Below are positions 37,617 through 47,113 of a stretch of 64,000 nt of DNA, piece after piece. The position numbers and the translations under genes were made by a program. The DNA comes from Rheinheimera sp. MM224 (GTDB lineage: Bacteria > Pseudomonadota > Gammaproteobacteria > Enterobacterales > Alteromonadaceae): positions 496,001 to 560,000 of the forward strand of contig NZ_OX352320.1 in the NCBI RefSeq assembly GCF_947090785.1. The letters are read 5' to 3'. How positions within the stretch are numbered: position 1 is the stretch's first letter; the number at the start of each line of letters is the position of its first letter. The notes under the pieces were generated by a model. The model made no database searches and had not been told where the DNA came from. It saw nothing but the letters and a program-made list of their open reading frames with translations.

Positions 37617-40604
37617 GTGTGGTTACGACCTGAACTCTGTTTGTTATTACTTTTGTGCTGTTGCAAAAGCCTGTCTGTATGGGCTGCTGAAGCACAACAA
37701 AAGCAGTTGTATTCCATGCCATCTCAGCCTTTATCTGTTGCCTTGCTGCAATTTGCCCGTAAGGCAAATCAGCCGTTATTGTACGACCCGGCTTTGCTTG
37801 AAGGGCGACAAGCGCCTGCTCTTTATGGTGAATTCGAAGCTTCTGAAGCACTGAACCAGCTGCTAGCACAGCAGCCTTTAGAAGCTATTCCGCGGCAAAA
37901 AGGCTGGTTGATTAAAGCCAAAGCCGTAGTAGAAAAACCAGCTATGGCTGCTGCTATTCCCGCTAGTAAAACCCAAAAACCACCTGCTGCTATGGAAGTG
38001 ATAGCTGTACGTGCCAGTGTAGTTGCAGAGCAGAATGCTGTGACCAAAGCACTGTTGCCTCAGGCTAAAACGCTCAAGCGCGAAGCCATGATTGCGCAGG
38101 ACTCGCTGGTCGCCGACGACATTACCGACTTTCCAGCGTTGAATTTAGCCAACTCCTTACTGCGCTTGCCTGGCATTACTATTAACAGAGAGTGGGGCGA
38201 AGGCCGGCAGATTTCATTGCGGGGCTTGGGCCCTGATTTCACTCGTGTTCAGGTGAATGGTATGGAAGCTTTAGGCACGTCTTCTTCGCCAATGGATGCG
38301 CGTGGCGCTGTGTCCAGGACCCGGGCTTTTGACTTTAATATTTTTGCCTCTGAGCTGTTTAATCAAATTGATGTTAAAAAGTCCTTTTCTGCCGATCAGG
38401 AAGAAGGCGGTATAGCGGGCACTGTCAATTTACATACCGCCAAGCCTTTTGATTACGATGGGCCAAAAAGCAGTATGTCGGCTCAGTTGGGCACGAACAG
38501 CAACAGCTCCGATCCCCGCTTCTCCGCTGTGTTCTCTGAGCTCTGGTCAGATATTGGCGCTCTGGTTTCTGTGACTCACAGTGTTCGCTCTACCAATGAA
38601 TATGGCAGTAATACCACGCGCTGGCGGCGCGAAACCGGAAAACAAGCGGCCGATAGCAGTAATACTGAACTGCAAAACCTGCTGGATTCAGGCGAGTTGT
38701 GGTTTCCACGTGGTCAGCGATTTTCTGTCTGGGAAAACGAACAAAACCGCTTAGGTATCACAACAGCGCTGCAATACAAACCCAACCAAGACTTCAGTCT
38801 GGTGCTGGACTGGATGCACGGTAAACTGGAAAACCAGCTGGCTGAACATCATATGGCGGTGAAAGATAATAACCTGGTGAACTCTCTAATCTGGCGTGAA
38901 AGTGCTAAAGGTGACAAAAAAGTAGTCTATGCCAGCTACAAAAATGCCAGCTGGCGCAATGAAAGCCGGGAAGATTATAACGAGTCGGTGTTTGATCAAA
39001 TCAGTCTGGCTGCAGACTGGACAGCCACTGCCGATCTGCAGATCAGCGCTATGTTGGGCCACAGTTCATCCGACTACAGCCAGCCGCTGTTGCAGAAACT
39101 CAATATTGAAGCGAAGAAAAAAGCCAGCATCATCACAGACTTCACTCAGGACGCTTTTTATGGCCGCAGCTCTTCGGCTGATTTTGACGTCACCACACTG
39201 CAAGGTTATACAGTCAAAGATCTGTTTTTCCAGTCGAACTTTATCTATTCCAGCTTTGATAATGCCAAGCTGGATTTTGATTACCAGCTTAGCGACAGTC
39301 AGGCACTGCTGTTTGGTGTTCACCATAAAAAGTTTAGTAATTCAGGTTTTGAGCAAGAGGCCAGCGGTTTTCCTTACAGCATTACTACACCAAAGAACCA
39401 GGGTGTGGTTAGCCTGAACCCAGATCAGGTGCAGATTTATCATGGCCATCCGGCTCAAAGCTGGCTGGAAGGCAATATAGCTGCAGTGCAGGATTTTTAT
39501 GGCCTGACAGATTTCGCTTTAACAGATGCCAATACCATCTCAAGCTCGGTGTACGATTTAGCTGAGCAAACCAACGCACTTTACCTGTTGTATCACCATG
39601 ACCTCGATCTTGCAGGTTCACCTTTACGCTCGCGATTGGGCCTGCGTTTTTTCGACACTCAAATGAGTTCGCAAGGTGTGTCTTACATGCAACCTGCCAG
39701 CATCAAACGCAGCTATTCAGGCTATGTGCCAAGCCTGGATCTGGCGTATGAACTCACAGAGGATCTGATTTGGCGCACAGGCCTGAGTAAAAATATCACC
39801 CGCCCTTCATTAGGCGCTATGGCGTTTTCGGTTAATGTCAGCCAAACCTCGCTGGGCGAAACCGATATAGGCCAAATCTCAGCAGGCAATCCAGAGCTGC
39901 AACCTTTTGAATCGGATAACCTTGATATGGCTCTGGAGTGGTATTTTGAGAATGCAGGTCTGGCTTCAGTGGCTGTGTTTTATAAAGATATAAAGCGCTT
40001 TATTCTGACTAAAACAGAGCTGCGACGTTACAGCGAACTGGGGCTACCTGCCGAATTACTGCCCGATGGCAAAACGGTGAACGATATCTTTAATCTGTCG
40101 TCACCACAAAACTCAGGCTCGTCCAACGTTCAGGGTTTTGAACTGGCGCTACAGCGTGATCTGGATTTCCTGCCAGCGCCTTTTCAGCATACAGGCATCA
40201 TCGCCAACTACACCTGGGCTGATGGCGATACCTTTTATCCGAATGTGGAAAATTCAGGTCAGAGCCAGCGCAAAGCTTTACCTGGCTTATCAAAACAAAG
40301 TTATAACCTGACGCTTTATTACGAAACCAAAGTTTGGGGCGCGCGTTTAGCGACAGCCTACAGAAGCAAGTACATCACAGCAGTTGAAAGTGGCTCTATC
40401 GACGATGACGAGCGAGGTTATCACGCCAGCACTAATCTCGATTTTTCAGCTTATTACCGGCTAAACGCCCATATAAAGCTAAACCTCGAAGCCCTTAACC
40501 TGACCAATCAGCGCGACGAATTATACAGCGACTCCAGCGACAGAGCTTACAACAGCACTTATAGCGGCCGCACTTATATGCTTGGGGTTACGGCGGAGTT
40601 TTGA
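37617..40604 (+). CDS. TonB-dependent transducer with N-terminal STN domain
   Basis: Outer-membrane receptor of 995 residues starting with GTG. A signal peptide (LCLLLLLCCCKSLSVWAA) precedes the STN signalling domain (about 30-105, PLSVALLQFARKANQPLLYD). The plug (SLRGLGPDFTRVQVNGMEALG, about 185-300) and barrel end in ...YMLGVTAEF. It is of the TonB-Xanth-Caul subtype (TIGR01782-like) and very similar to the receptor at 42,385-45,099. Being third in the sigma/FecR operon, it autoregulates its own expression through FecR. Ligand unknown. Confidence 0.92.
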   Translation: MWLRPELCLLLLLCCCKSLSVWAAEAQQKQLYSMPSQPLSVALLQFARKANQPLLYDPALLEGRQAPALYGEFEASEALNQLLAQQPLEAIPRQKGWLIKAKAVVEKPAMAAAIPASKTQKPPAAMEVIAVRASVVAEQNAVTKALLPQAKTLKREAMIAQDSLVADDITDFPALNLANSLLRLPGITINREWGEGRQISLRGLGPDFTRVQVNGMEALGTSSSPMDARGAVSRTRAFDFNIFASELFNQIDVKKSFSADQEEGGIAGTVNLHTAKPFDYDGPKSSMSAQLGTNSNSSDPRFSAVFSELWSDIGALVSVTHSVRSTNEYGSNTTRWRRETGKQAADSSNTELQNLLDSGELWFPRGQRFSVWENEQNRLGITTALQYKPNQDFSLVLDWMHGKLENQLAEHHMAVKDNNLVNSLIWRESAKGDKKVVYASYKNASWRNESREDYNESVFDQISLAADWTATADLQISAMLGHSSSDYSQPLLQKLNIEAKKKASIITDFTQDAFYGRSSSADFDVTTLQGYTVKDLFFQSNFIYSSFDNAKLDFDYQLSDSQALLFGVHHKKFSNSGFEQEASGFPYSITTPKNQGVVSLNPDQVQIYHGHPAQSWLEGNIAAVQDFYGLTDFALTDANTISSSVYDLAEQTNALYLLYHHDLDLAGSPLRSRLGLRFFDTQMSSQGVSYMQPASIKRSYSGYVPSLDLAYELTEDLIWRTGLSKNITRPSLGAMAFSVNVSQTSLGETDIGQISAGNPELQPFESDNLDMALEWYFENAGLASVAVFYKDIKRFILTKTELRRYSELGLPAELLPDGKTVNDIFNLSSPQNSGSSNVQGFELALQRDLDFLPAPFQHTGIIANYTWADGDTFYPNVENSGQSQRKALPGLSKQSYNLTLYYETKVWGARLATAYRSKYITAVESGSIDDDERGYHASTNLDFSAYYRLNAHIKLNLEALNLTNQRDELYSDSSDRAYNSTYSGRTYMLGVTAEF

Positions 40605-40672
40605 TGGGGAAGTACGGTATTTTATTGATGCTAAATACGTCTGCTTGGATTGCACTCGCCGCGAAAATGTAA

Positions 40673-40693
40673 GGGCAGGGTTTATCCCTGCCC
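40673..40693. repeat. Hairpin GGGCAGGG / CCCTGCCC, REP-like
   Basis: Perfect 8-bp arms with a TTTAT loop, preceded by GTAA. It resembles the GTAG-headed palindromes elsewhere in the window but has a changed fourth head base. It lies between convergent genes without a T tract, so it is either a degenerate REP or a weak terminator. Confidence 0.45.
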
Positions 40694-40748
40694 GTCTCGC
40701 GTCCAAACGAAAGTCTGAGCGAGTTGTACAGTCGACAAAGCTGCGGTT

Positions 40749-41021
40749 TTAATTAGGCTCGGTATAAAAAGCTTCTACTTTACCTTTAAGCGTCATCAGT
40801 AAAGGCTGGCCACGACGGTCCAGCGCTTTGGCTGCTGCCACTTTCACCCAACCTTCGCTGATGCAATATTCTTCCACGTCAAAACGCTGTTTGCCATTCA
40901 AACGAATACCAACATCGTGTTCGAAAATTGCTGCTACATAATGCGGGCTACGTGGGTTAGTGCAAAGGCGATCCGGTAAATCCGGGCGTGCTGCTGTGTC
41001 TTGAGTGGTAGTGTCTGTCAT
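40749..41021 (-). CDS. DUF3297 family protein
   Basis: Small cytoplasmic protein of 90 residues in the DUF3297 family (PDLPDRLCTNPRSPHYVAAI, FEHDVGIRLNGKQRFDVEEYC, GWVKVAAAKALDRRGQPL). The function is unknown. It is encoded opposite to its neighbours, between the two TonB-receptor paralogues. No partner genes are obvious. Confidence 0.8.
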   Translation of the reverse strand: MTDTTTQDTAARPDLPDRLCTNPRSPHYVAAIFEHDVGIRLNGKQRFDVEEYCISEGWVKVAAAKALDRRGQPLLMTLKGKVEAFYTEPN

Positions 41022-41185
41022 GGCTCTGGCCTGTAATAAATAAAACGTGCGCCATTGTAGGCAAAGCCTGCATTGGGCTCAAGAGCGGCCGTGCAATAAT
41101 CAACAATCCTGTTTCACCTCATCTTTGACCAAAACCAACATTAACAATAAGATAGCTATTACCTAGCCTAATTAACGGATCCACC

Positions 41186-41656
41186 ATGAAAATTGCTTTG
41201 ATTATCATAGTTCTCGCCTGTATAGCTTATTACTTCTACAACAACGCCAATAACCAAAAAGCCGCAGCGCTGAATCTGGAAAAAGGCAGTGCATTTTTAG
41301 CTGAGAACTCTAAAAAAGAGGGCGTAACAACCACAGCTTCAGGCCTGCAGTATGAGGTTTTACAAAGTGGCAACGGCGAAAGCCACCCAACCGCCAGCAG
41401 CACAGTGCGGGTGCATTATCACGGCACGCTCACTGACGGCACTGTATTCGACTCTTCAGTCGAACGCGGCGAAACTATTTCTTTCCCACTAAACCGCGTT
41501 ATTCCTGGCTGGACCGAAGGTGTGCAGTTAATGAAAGTGGGCGATAAATTCCGTTTTTATATACCTTCCAATCTGGGGTACGGCAACCGCAGCGCAGGCA
41601 AAATTCCGGCCGGTTCAACTCTGATTTTTGATGTGGAGTTGTTTGAGGTCCAGTAA
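41186..41656 (+). CDS. Membrane-anchored FKBP-type peptidyl-prolyl isomerase
   Basis: Protein of 156 residues with one N-terminal helix (IALIIIVLACIAYYFYNN) acting as anchor or signal, then a short linker and the FKBP domain (TVRVHYHGTLTDGTVFDSS ... GWTEGVQLMKVGDKFRFYIP). The active-site Tyr, Asp, Phe, Trp and Tyr (GYGNRSAGKIPAGSTL) are all present. It probably helps fold periplasmic or outer-membrane proteins. It resembles FklB/Mip-like short forms without the dimerisation domain. Confidence 0.9.
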   Translation: MKIALIIIVLACIAYYFYNNANNQKAAALNLEKGSAFLAENSKKEGVTTTASGLQYEVLQSGNGESHPTASSTVRVHYHGTLTDGTVFDSSVERGETISFPLNRVIPGWTEGVQLMKVGDKFRFYIPSNLGYGNRSAGKIPAGSTLIFDVELFEVQ

Positions 41657-41740
41657 AGTAAAAAGAAAGGGAGAGCTGCATCTCTATGCGCATTCTGCCA
41701 GAGGCTGCTTAGGTTTGTGACAAGTATTTGAAAGGATCTA

Positions 41741-42067
41741 ATGATGCTGACATCAAAAGAGTTCATCACGCGATTTATTTTTCTAGCTCTGTTGCTTAAT
41801 TTGCCAGCAGTGTTCACTTCGCTTTTGGCTGAGATGGGTCTGGAACCTATTTTGCTGATTGCCTGGTTGGCAGTATGGGCGAATGTCCCTAAGTTTGCTG
41901 GCTTAGGCTATGTGTTTGATAGTTCAGATATCATCTTGGGCGAGTTTGGATTGATGGACGCGTCAGCTGTGGTTATTTTTAGCATCGTCATGTTTTGGGT
42001 GCTATGTGCCGCGTGCATAGCATTCTTTAGTGTGTTGTTTTCAAAACGGTATAAAAATTCACTGTAG
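41741..42067 (+). CDS. Hypothetical two-helix membrane protein
   Basis: I do not recognise this 108-residue protein. It has three hydrophobic stretches (FLALLLNLPAVFTSLL, ILLIAWLAVWANV, AVVIFSIVMFWVLCAACIAFF). An AAAGGATCTAATG start context is good. It lies alone between the FKBP gene and the promoter region of the second TonB receptor. Codon usage looks ordinary. Confidence 0.6.
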   Translation: MMLTSKEFITRFIFLALLLNLPAVFTSLLAEMGLEPILLIAWLAVWANVPKFAGLGYVFDSSDIILGEFGLMDASAVVIFSIVMFWVLCAACIAFFSVLFSKRYKNSL

Positions 42068-42384
42068 CTGAGGACCCTGCCTGTTCGTTCTGGTCAACAG
42101 CAGAAATTAGCAAGCATGGATAGTGATAATAGCAATGCGGGTCACGCCAGATTTTGCCGATAGTTACAAAGATGTGAGATGAGAGCCGCTCAAATTTCAG
42201 TTTTTCGCATCACTATCGGCTATCTGTTTAACCCACTTACACTGCCCCAACCCACTGTAAAAAAAACTTCATAAAATTTTCTGTCCATAAATCACTGGTC
42301 GTTGCTCTTTAGGAGGACTGCTGCGCATTTGCGTTTGGCAGATTTACTTAATCAGCTTAACTAACCAGGAATAATGGATTAATT
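42068..42384 (+). other. Intergenic region upstream of the second TonB receptor
   Basis: These 317 bases hold no ORF. The main structure is a long imperfect hairpin (listed separately). AT-rich DNA near 42,260-42,300 and a GGA six bases before the ATG at 42385 belong to the receptor promoter and ribosome site. No clear Fur box is visible. Confidence 0.5.
42156..42220 (+). repeat. Long hairpin GCCGATAGT / ACTATCGGC
   Basis: Nine-base perfect outer arms (42156-42164 and 42212-42220) continue into a second paired block (GATGTG with CGCATC) after a TACAAA bulge, giving about 15 pairs around a 29-base loop. It may be a non-coding RNA, a 5' leader element or a degenerate mobile repeat. Confidence 0.5.
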
Positions 42385-45099
42385 ATGAAGACGAATCTTC
42401 GCAAGAGTCATCTGGCTTTGGCCGTGCTGGCTGCACTTCCGGCTTTATATAGCCCTATGGTCTTAGCCCAGTCTGTTACAGGAGCAGCTACAGAAGCTAA
42501 AGCGACAGAAACAGAAGTGATTGAAGTGAAAGGCTTTCGTAGCTCTATTATCAAAGCCAAAGATCTGAAGCGTGAAGCCATGATCGCTCAGGATTCGATA
42601 GTGGCGGAAGATATTGCCGATTTCCCGGATCTGAACCTGGCTGACTCACTGCAACGTGTGCCTGGTGTCACTATTACCCGTGAAGGGGGTGAAGGCCGAC
42701 AGATTTCTTTGCGTGGTTTAGGCCCTGATTTTACCCGCGTTCAAGTCAATGGTATGGAAGCTTTAGGTACTTCGTCTTCGCCTATGGATGCGCGTGGTGC
42801 AGTGTCCCGTACCCGGGCTTTTGACTTTAATATTTTTGCCTCTGAGCTGTTTAACCAGATTGATGTGAAAAAATCCTACTCTGCCGATCAGGAAGAAGGT
42901 GGCATAGCTGGTACTGTCAATTTACGCACTGCTAAACCTTTTGATTACGATGGCGCTCAGGCTGCTATTTCCGCTCAGGTCGGCACCAACAGCAATACCG
43001 ACAGCACTGACCCTCGTATCGCGGCTTTATTGTCTAATACCTGGTCGGATTTTGGTGCCCTGGTATCTGTGGCGTACAGCGACAGAGCAACCAATGAATA
43101 CGGCACCAACACCACACGCTGGCGTCGTGAAGGCGGTAAAAAAGCGGCCGATGCCAGCAACACAGCATTACAAGCTGAATTGGATTCAGGTGAATTATGG
43201 TTCCCGCGTGGCCATCGTTATTCAGTTTGGGAAAATGATCAAAACCGTTTAGGTATTACTGCTGCTTTGCAGTACAAACCAAGTTCAGACTTCAGTCTGG
43301 TGCTGGATTTGATGCACGGCAAACTGGAAAACCAGTTGTCTGAGCATCATATGGCGGTGAAAGATAACTCGGTGGTGAACGACTTAGTCTGGCGTGACAA
43401 TAACGGCAATAAAGAAGTGATTTATGCTGATTATAAAAATGCGACCTGGCGTAATGAAAACCGTCAGGATCGCAACGAATCGGTATTAAATCAGGCCAGT
43501 TTAACCGCGGACTGGACTCTGACCGACGACTTAAAAATGAGCGCTATGCTTGGCCACAGTTCTTCTGATTACGAGCAACCTCGTGTGAATAAGCTCAATA
43601 TCGAAGCCAGTAAAAAAGTGAATATTATTACTGACTTCACACAAGATGCCTTCTACGGTCACAGCTATTCACCGAGTTTTGATGTCACTACTCTGGATGG
43701 CTACACAGTCAAAGACTTGTACTTTCAGTCGAACTTTATTTACTCCGACTTTGATAATGCCAAGCTGGATTTTGACTATGGTTTAACCGACAGCTCCAGC
43801 CTGAAATTTGGTGCCAACTATAAGAAGTTCACGAACACAGGTTTTGAGCGGGTTGCTCAGGATTTCCCAAGCAATAAAGCCACACCACAAAATCAGGGCG
43901 TAAAAACACTGACGGCCGAACAGGTGCAACTGTTTAACGGTCATCCGGATAAAAGCTGGTTGCAAGGTGATATGGCCGCCTTGCAGGCCTTTTATGGCCT
44001 GACCGATTTCACCCTAACAGATGCCTACACAGTGGAAAGTTCGGCTTATGATCTGGCCGAAGAAACTCAGGCTGCTTATCTGGTCTACGATACTGAATAT
44101 GATGTGGCAGGTATGCCGCTGCGTGCCAATGTCGGCGTGCGTTACTTCACCACAGAGCTGAGCTCAAAAGGTTTGTCGAAAGGCATTCCAACAGAGATGG
44201 TGCGCGATTATTCAGATTATCTGCCAAGCCTGAATATTGCGTATGAGTTTGCAGAAGATGTGATCTGGCGTACTGGCCTGAGCAAAAACATGACCCGTCC
44301 TTCGTTAGGCGCTATGGCGTTTTCGGCCAACGTTAGCCAAACCTCCTTGGGCGAAAATGATATAGGCCAGATTTCCGTAGGTAACCCACATCTGAAACCT
44401 TTTGAGTCAGATAACTTTGATACGGCGTTGGAATGGTATTTTGAAGATGTAGGTTTATTGTCTGCGGCGCTGTTTTACAAAGACATTGATAACTTTATCG
44501 TCACTGAAACCCAGCAGATTGTGTACAGCGAACTGGGTTTACCGGCTGAGTTATTACCAAAAGGCAAAACGGTAAACGACATTTTTAATGTGTCGTCACC
44601 ACAAAACTCGGATTCGTCCACCATCAAAGGTTTTGAACTGGCGATGCAACGGGATCTGGATTTCCTGCCAGAGCCTTTTAATAACTTAGGTGTGATCGCC
44701 AACTACACCTGGGCAGACGGTAACACCTTGTATCGTAACGTCGAAAACTCAGGCGAAGATCAAATCAAAGCTTTCCCTGGTTTATCCAAACAGAGTTACA
44801 ACTTCACGCTGTATTACGAGGCTGAACAATGGGGCGCCCGTGTTGCTGCAGCCTACCGCAGTGATTACATCACAGGTGTGGAAAGTGGTTCTATTGACGA
44901 TGACGAACGTGGTTACCATGCCACCACCAACGTTGATTTCTCTGCCTTTTACCGCTTAAGTGACAGCGTAAAACTGAACCTGGAAGCGATAAACCTGACC
45001 AATGTGCGTGACGAGTTGTATAGTGACTCTAGCGACAGGGCCTATAACACCACCTTTAGTGGCCGGACTTATATGGCTGGGGTGACGGTGCAGTTCTAA
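42385..45099 (+). CDS. TonB-dependent receptor, paralogue without STN domain
   Basis: Outer-membrane receptor of 904 residues with a signal peptide (LAVLAALPALYSPMVLAQ), a TonB box region (TEVIEVKGF), plug (SLQRVPGVTITREGG, SLRGLGPDFTRVQ) and barrel ending in ...AGVTVQF. Most of plug and barrel is near-identical in pattern to the STN receptor at 37.6 kb, pointing to a duplication. It lacks the STN domain and so cannot signal itself. The nearby metallohydrolase lipoprotein suggests joint scavenging of an esterified or conjugated nutrient. Confidence 0.92.
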   Translation: MKTNLRKSHLALAVLAALPALYSPMVLAQSVTGAATEAKATETEVIEVKGFRSSIIKAKDLKREAMIAQDSIVAEDIADFPDLNLADSLQRVPGVTITREGGEGRQISLRGLGPDFTRVQVNGMEALGTSSSPMDARGAVSRTRAFDFNIFASELFNQIDVKKSYSADQEEGGIAGTVNLRTAKPFDYDGAQAAISAQVGTNSNTDSTDPRIAALLSNTWSDFGALVSVAYSDRATNEYGTNTTRWRREGGKKAADASNTALQAELDSGELWFPRGHRYSVWENDQNRLGITAALQYKPSSDFSLVLDLMHGKLENQLSEHHMAVKDNSVVNDLVWRDNNGNKEVIYADYKNATWRNENRQDRNESVLNQASLTADWTLTDDLKMSAMLGHSSSDYEQPRVNKLNIEASKKVNIITDFTQDAFYGHSYSPSFDVTTLDGYTVKDLYFQSNFIYSDFDNAKLDFDYGLTDSSSLKFGANYKKFTNTGFERVAQDFPSNKATPQNQGVKTLTAEQVQLFNGHPDKSWLQGDMAALQAFYGLTDFTLTDAYTVESSAYDLAEETQAAYLVYDTEYDVAGMPLRANVGVRYFTTELSSKGLSKGIPTEMVRDYSDYLPSLNIAYEFAEDVIWRTGLSKNMTRPSLGAMAFSANVSQTSLGENDIGQISVGNPHLKPFESDNFDTALEWYFEDVGLLSAALFYKDIDNFIVTETQQIVYSELGLPAELLPKGKTVNDIFNVSSPQNSDSSTIKGFELAMQRDLDFLPEPFNNLGVIANYTWADGNTLYRNVENSGEDQIKAFPGLSKQSYNFTLYYEAEQWGARVAAAYRSDYITGVESGSIDDDERGYHATTNVDFSAFYRLSDSVKLNLEAINLTNVRDELYSDSSDRAYNTTFSGRTYMAGVTVQF

Positions 45100-45107
45100 C
45101 TATAGCC

Positions 45108-45135
45108 TCGTACTTGAAGCTGCAGCGTTGTTGAC
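45108..45135. repeat. Fragment of the post-ilvC repeat
   Basis: Its 28 bases match the 5' part of the repeat at 20,515 (TCGTACTTG-AGC-GCAGCGTTGTTGAC) with two substitutions. Confidence 0.65.
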
Positions 45136-45160
45136 GGCAGCTTCGGTGCGAATTCGATAC

Positions 45161-45184
45161 GGGCGGGGCAAGCCCCGCCCCTAC
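45161..45184 (-). repeat. REP-like palindrome with GTAG head
   Basis: On the minus strand GTAG (45184-45181) precedes perfect arms GGGCGGGGC and GCCCCGCCC with a two-base loop. The head and layout match REP sequences recognised by RAYT transposases. Confidence 0.75.
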
Positions 45185-45222
45185 AGCTTTAACCCGATTT
45201 TCTTAGCTGTAAGGTGTAGTGA

Positions 45223-46701
45223 GTGAAAACTTTTGTTGTGAATAAAAAGCAGATTGGCTTGGCTGGTATCGTGACTTTGCTAGTGGCGTCATGCCAGCAA
45301 GTGCAAGTAGAGCAAAGACCAGAACAAGGCAAAAGCTGGCTGGCCGGTGATCACCATGTGCATAGCCATTACAGTGTGAAATGGGATAACTCGGTTTTTC
45401 CGCCGGCACCTATTTTAGGTGGCGATGCCAAATATTCGATTCCGCTAAATGCCCAAATGGCTTCGCATTATGGCTTAAGCTGGATGGTGATTACCGATCA
45501 CGGTGGGCCAAATCGCGCCAAACTGGCGTTGGAGCAGGCTTACCCTGAACTTCTGGCTTCACGTAAAGCTTTACCGCAAATTCTGCAATTTTACGGTATG
45601 GAGTTTGATGTGCCGGGTAATAGCCCAGGTGGTCGCCATGCCAGTTTTATTATGCCACACAGGCCAACAGAAGCAGAGCAGCTGTACCAGATAGAAAGCC
45701 GCTACAACGGACGTCAGGGTGTACCTCCTGGGCCGGAAAAGGCTGAAGATGGCTTTATGCTGCACGCCTTAAAAGCCATGAATGAATTACCGGATAAACC
45801 GCTGCTGCTTGTAAATCATCCGGCGCGTTTGGCCACAGGCTTTCGGCAATACAATAAAGTCACACCAGAGCAATTACGCGACTGGCAGGATACAGCACCT
45901 GATGTAGTCATAGGTATGACAGGCGCTGAAGGCCATCAGGCGGCGACTTTAAATCCAGATGGCAGCTCAGATCCGACCGCCATTCGCGGCGAATACCCTG
46001 ATTATCCGACTATGGGTGGCTATGACCAGATGACAGCCCGTTTAGGTGGGGTTTGGGATAGTTTATTAAGCGAAGGCCGGTCTTGGTGGGTGACAGGAGT
46101 ATCCGACAGCCATGGTCATTACACAGACGGTTGGGCTGACTTCTGGCCTGGGCAATACGCCAAAACTTATGTCTACGCCGATAAAAACTACGACAGCATT
46201 TTTACAGCTCTCAAAGCCGGACAAGTCTTTGTCACCACTGGCGATTTGATCGATGCTCTATTTGTTGAAGTGGCAGTAAAAAACTCAGATAACACCGCCA
46301 CAGCAGGCCAGACTTTGACTGTAAAACCACAAGATGAGCTGGTGCTGCGGGTGCGTTTTCGTGACCCCACTAGCAACAACGGCGGTGGTTTTAACCCACA
46401 AGTTGAACGGGTGGATGTGATTCAAGGTTTTATCAAAGGCCCAGCCTCACAGCGAAATAGCGACGAAGCACCAGATACCAAAATAGCCAAACGTTTTTAT
46501 CCAGCAGACTGGAGCATAAAAGACGGCTATAGCCAGTTTGAATTGTCACTGGGTAAAGTCAGTACCAGCCAGTATCTACGTTTGCGTGGCACTAACAATA
46601 AAAACGAATTGGAACCTGAAGCCGATGCCAAAGGCGAAAACCCATGGTTTGATTTATGGTTTTACAGCAATCCGGTGTTTATTCAAGTGGTTCAAGACTA
46701 A
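45223..46701 (+). CDS. PHP/CehA-McbA-family metallohydrolase lipoprotein
   Basis: Metal-dependent phosphoesterase or amidohydrolase-like protein of 492 residues. The lipobox LLVASC with Cys24 predicts a lipid anchor, so the enzyme sits in the periplasm or outer membrane. Metal-binding motifs include HHVHSHYS, WMVITDHGG, MEFDVPG, NHPAR and SDSHGHY. The CehA/McbA group contains hydrolases of carbamates and phosphoesters. The start at 45223 (GTG, SD AAGGTGTAG) is acceptable. Position directly behind a TonB receptor suggests it cleaves an imported or surface-bound ligand. Confidence 0.85.
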   Translation: MKTFVVNKKQIGLAGIVTLLVASCQQVQVEQRPEQGKSWLAGDHHVHSHYSVKWDNSVFPPAPILGGDAKYSIPLNAQMASHYGLSWMVITDHGGPNRAKLALEQAYPELLASRKALPQILQFYGMEFDVPGNSPGGRHASFIMPHRPTEAEQLYQIESRYNGRQGVPPGPEKAEDGFMLHALKAMNELPDKPLLLVNHPARLATGFRQYNKVTPEQLRDWQDTAPDVVIGMTGAEGHQAATLNPDGSSDPTAIRGEYPDYPTMGGYDQMTARLGGVWDSLLSEGRSWWVTGVSDSHGHYTDGWADFWPGQYAKTYVYADKNYDSIFTALKAGQVFVTTGDLIDALFVEVAVKNSDNTATAGQTLTVKPQDELVLRVRFRDPTSNNGGGFNPQVERVDVIQGFIKGPASQRNSDEAPDTKIAKRFYPADWSIKDGYSQFELSLGKVSTSQYLRLRGTNNKNELEPEADAKGENPWFDLWFYSNPVFIQVVQD

Positions 46702-46722
46702 GCCCAATCTGGCTTAGTCTTT
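46696..46722. terminator. Convergent terminator between the PHP and VOC genes
   Basis: GACTAAGCC / GGCTTAGTC arms with a six-base loop and TTT on one side. The hairpin overlaps both genes' ends. Confidence 0.75.
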
Positions 46723-47073
46723 AGACTCTGACCAAACAGCAAATTCATTGCCGCTGGGTTCGGTAAAGTGAAAACGGCAGCCGCCAGGGAAGTCAAAAAT
46801 AGGCTTAATCACAATGCCGCCATGCTGCTGTACTTTGGTTAAAGTGGCGTTGATATCCGCACTGTAAAACACCAATAAAGCTCCACCTGTTGAACTTGTG
46901 GAGCATTGTTCAGATCGGAAAAAACCACCGTCTAAACCTTGATCAGAAAAGGCGACATAATCAGGGCCATAGTCGACAAAACTCCAGTCAAAAGCCGCGC
47001 TGAAAAATGCTTTGGTGGCGGTTAAATCTTGGGCGGGAAATTCGACGTAGTTTAATTTTCCATCATTGTTCAT
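46714..47073 (-). CDS. VOC (glyoxalase/bleomycin-resistance-like) protein
   Basis: Single-domain VOC protein of 119 residues with the beta-alpha-beta-beta-beta layout. The N-terminal YVEFPAQDLTATKAFFSAAFDW and the C-terminal FHFTEPSGNEFAVWSE with Glu are typical metal-site regions. It is of the PhnB-like/YdcK type of unknown substrate. Weak links to stress or antibiotic tolerance apply to the family only. Confidence 0.8.
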   Translation of the reverse strand: MNNDGKLNYVEFPAQDLTATKAFFSAAFDWSFVDYGPDYVAFSDQGLDGGFFRSEQCSTSSTGGALLVFYSADINATLTKVQQHGGIVIKPIFDFPGGCRFHFTEPSGNEFAVWSESKD

Positions 47074-47113
47074 TGTTCATTTCCTTTATTTAAAAACCAG
47101 TGCGTTCACTACC

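Noticed and set aside
38929..39417. A 162-codon frame overlapping the STN receptor in another phase
   Set aside because: It lies wholly within the receptor coding sequence and gives a protein with no recognisable domain.
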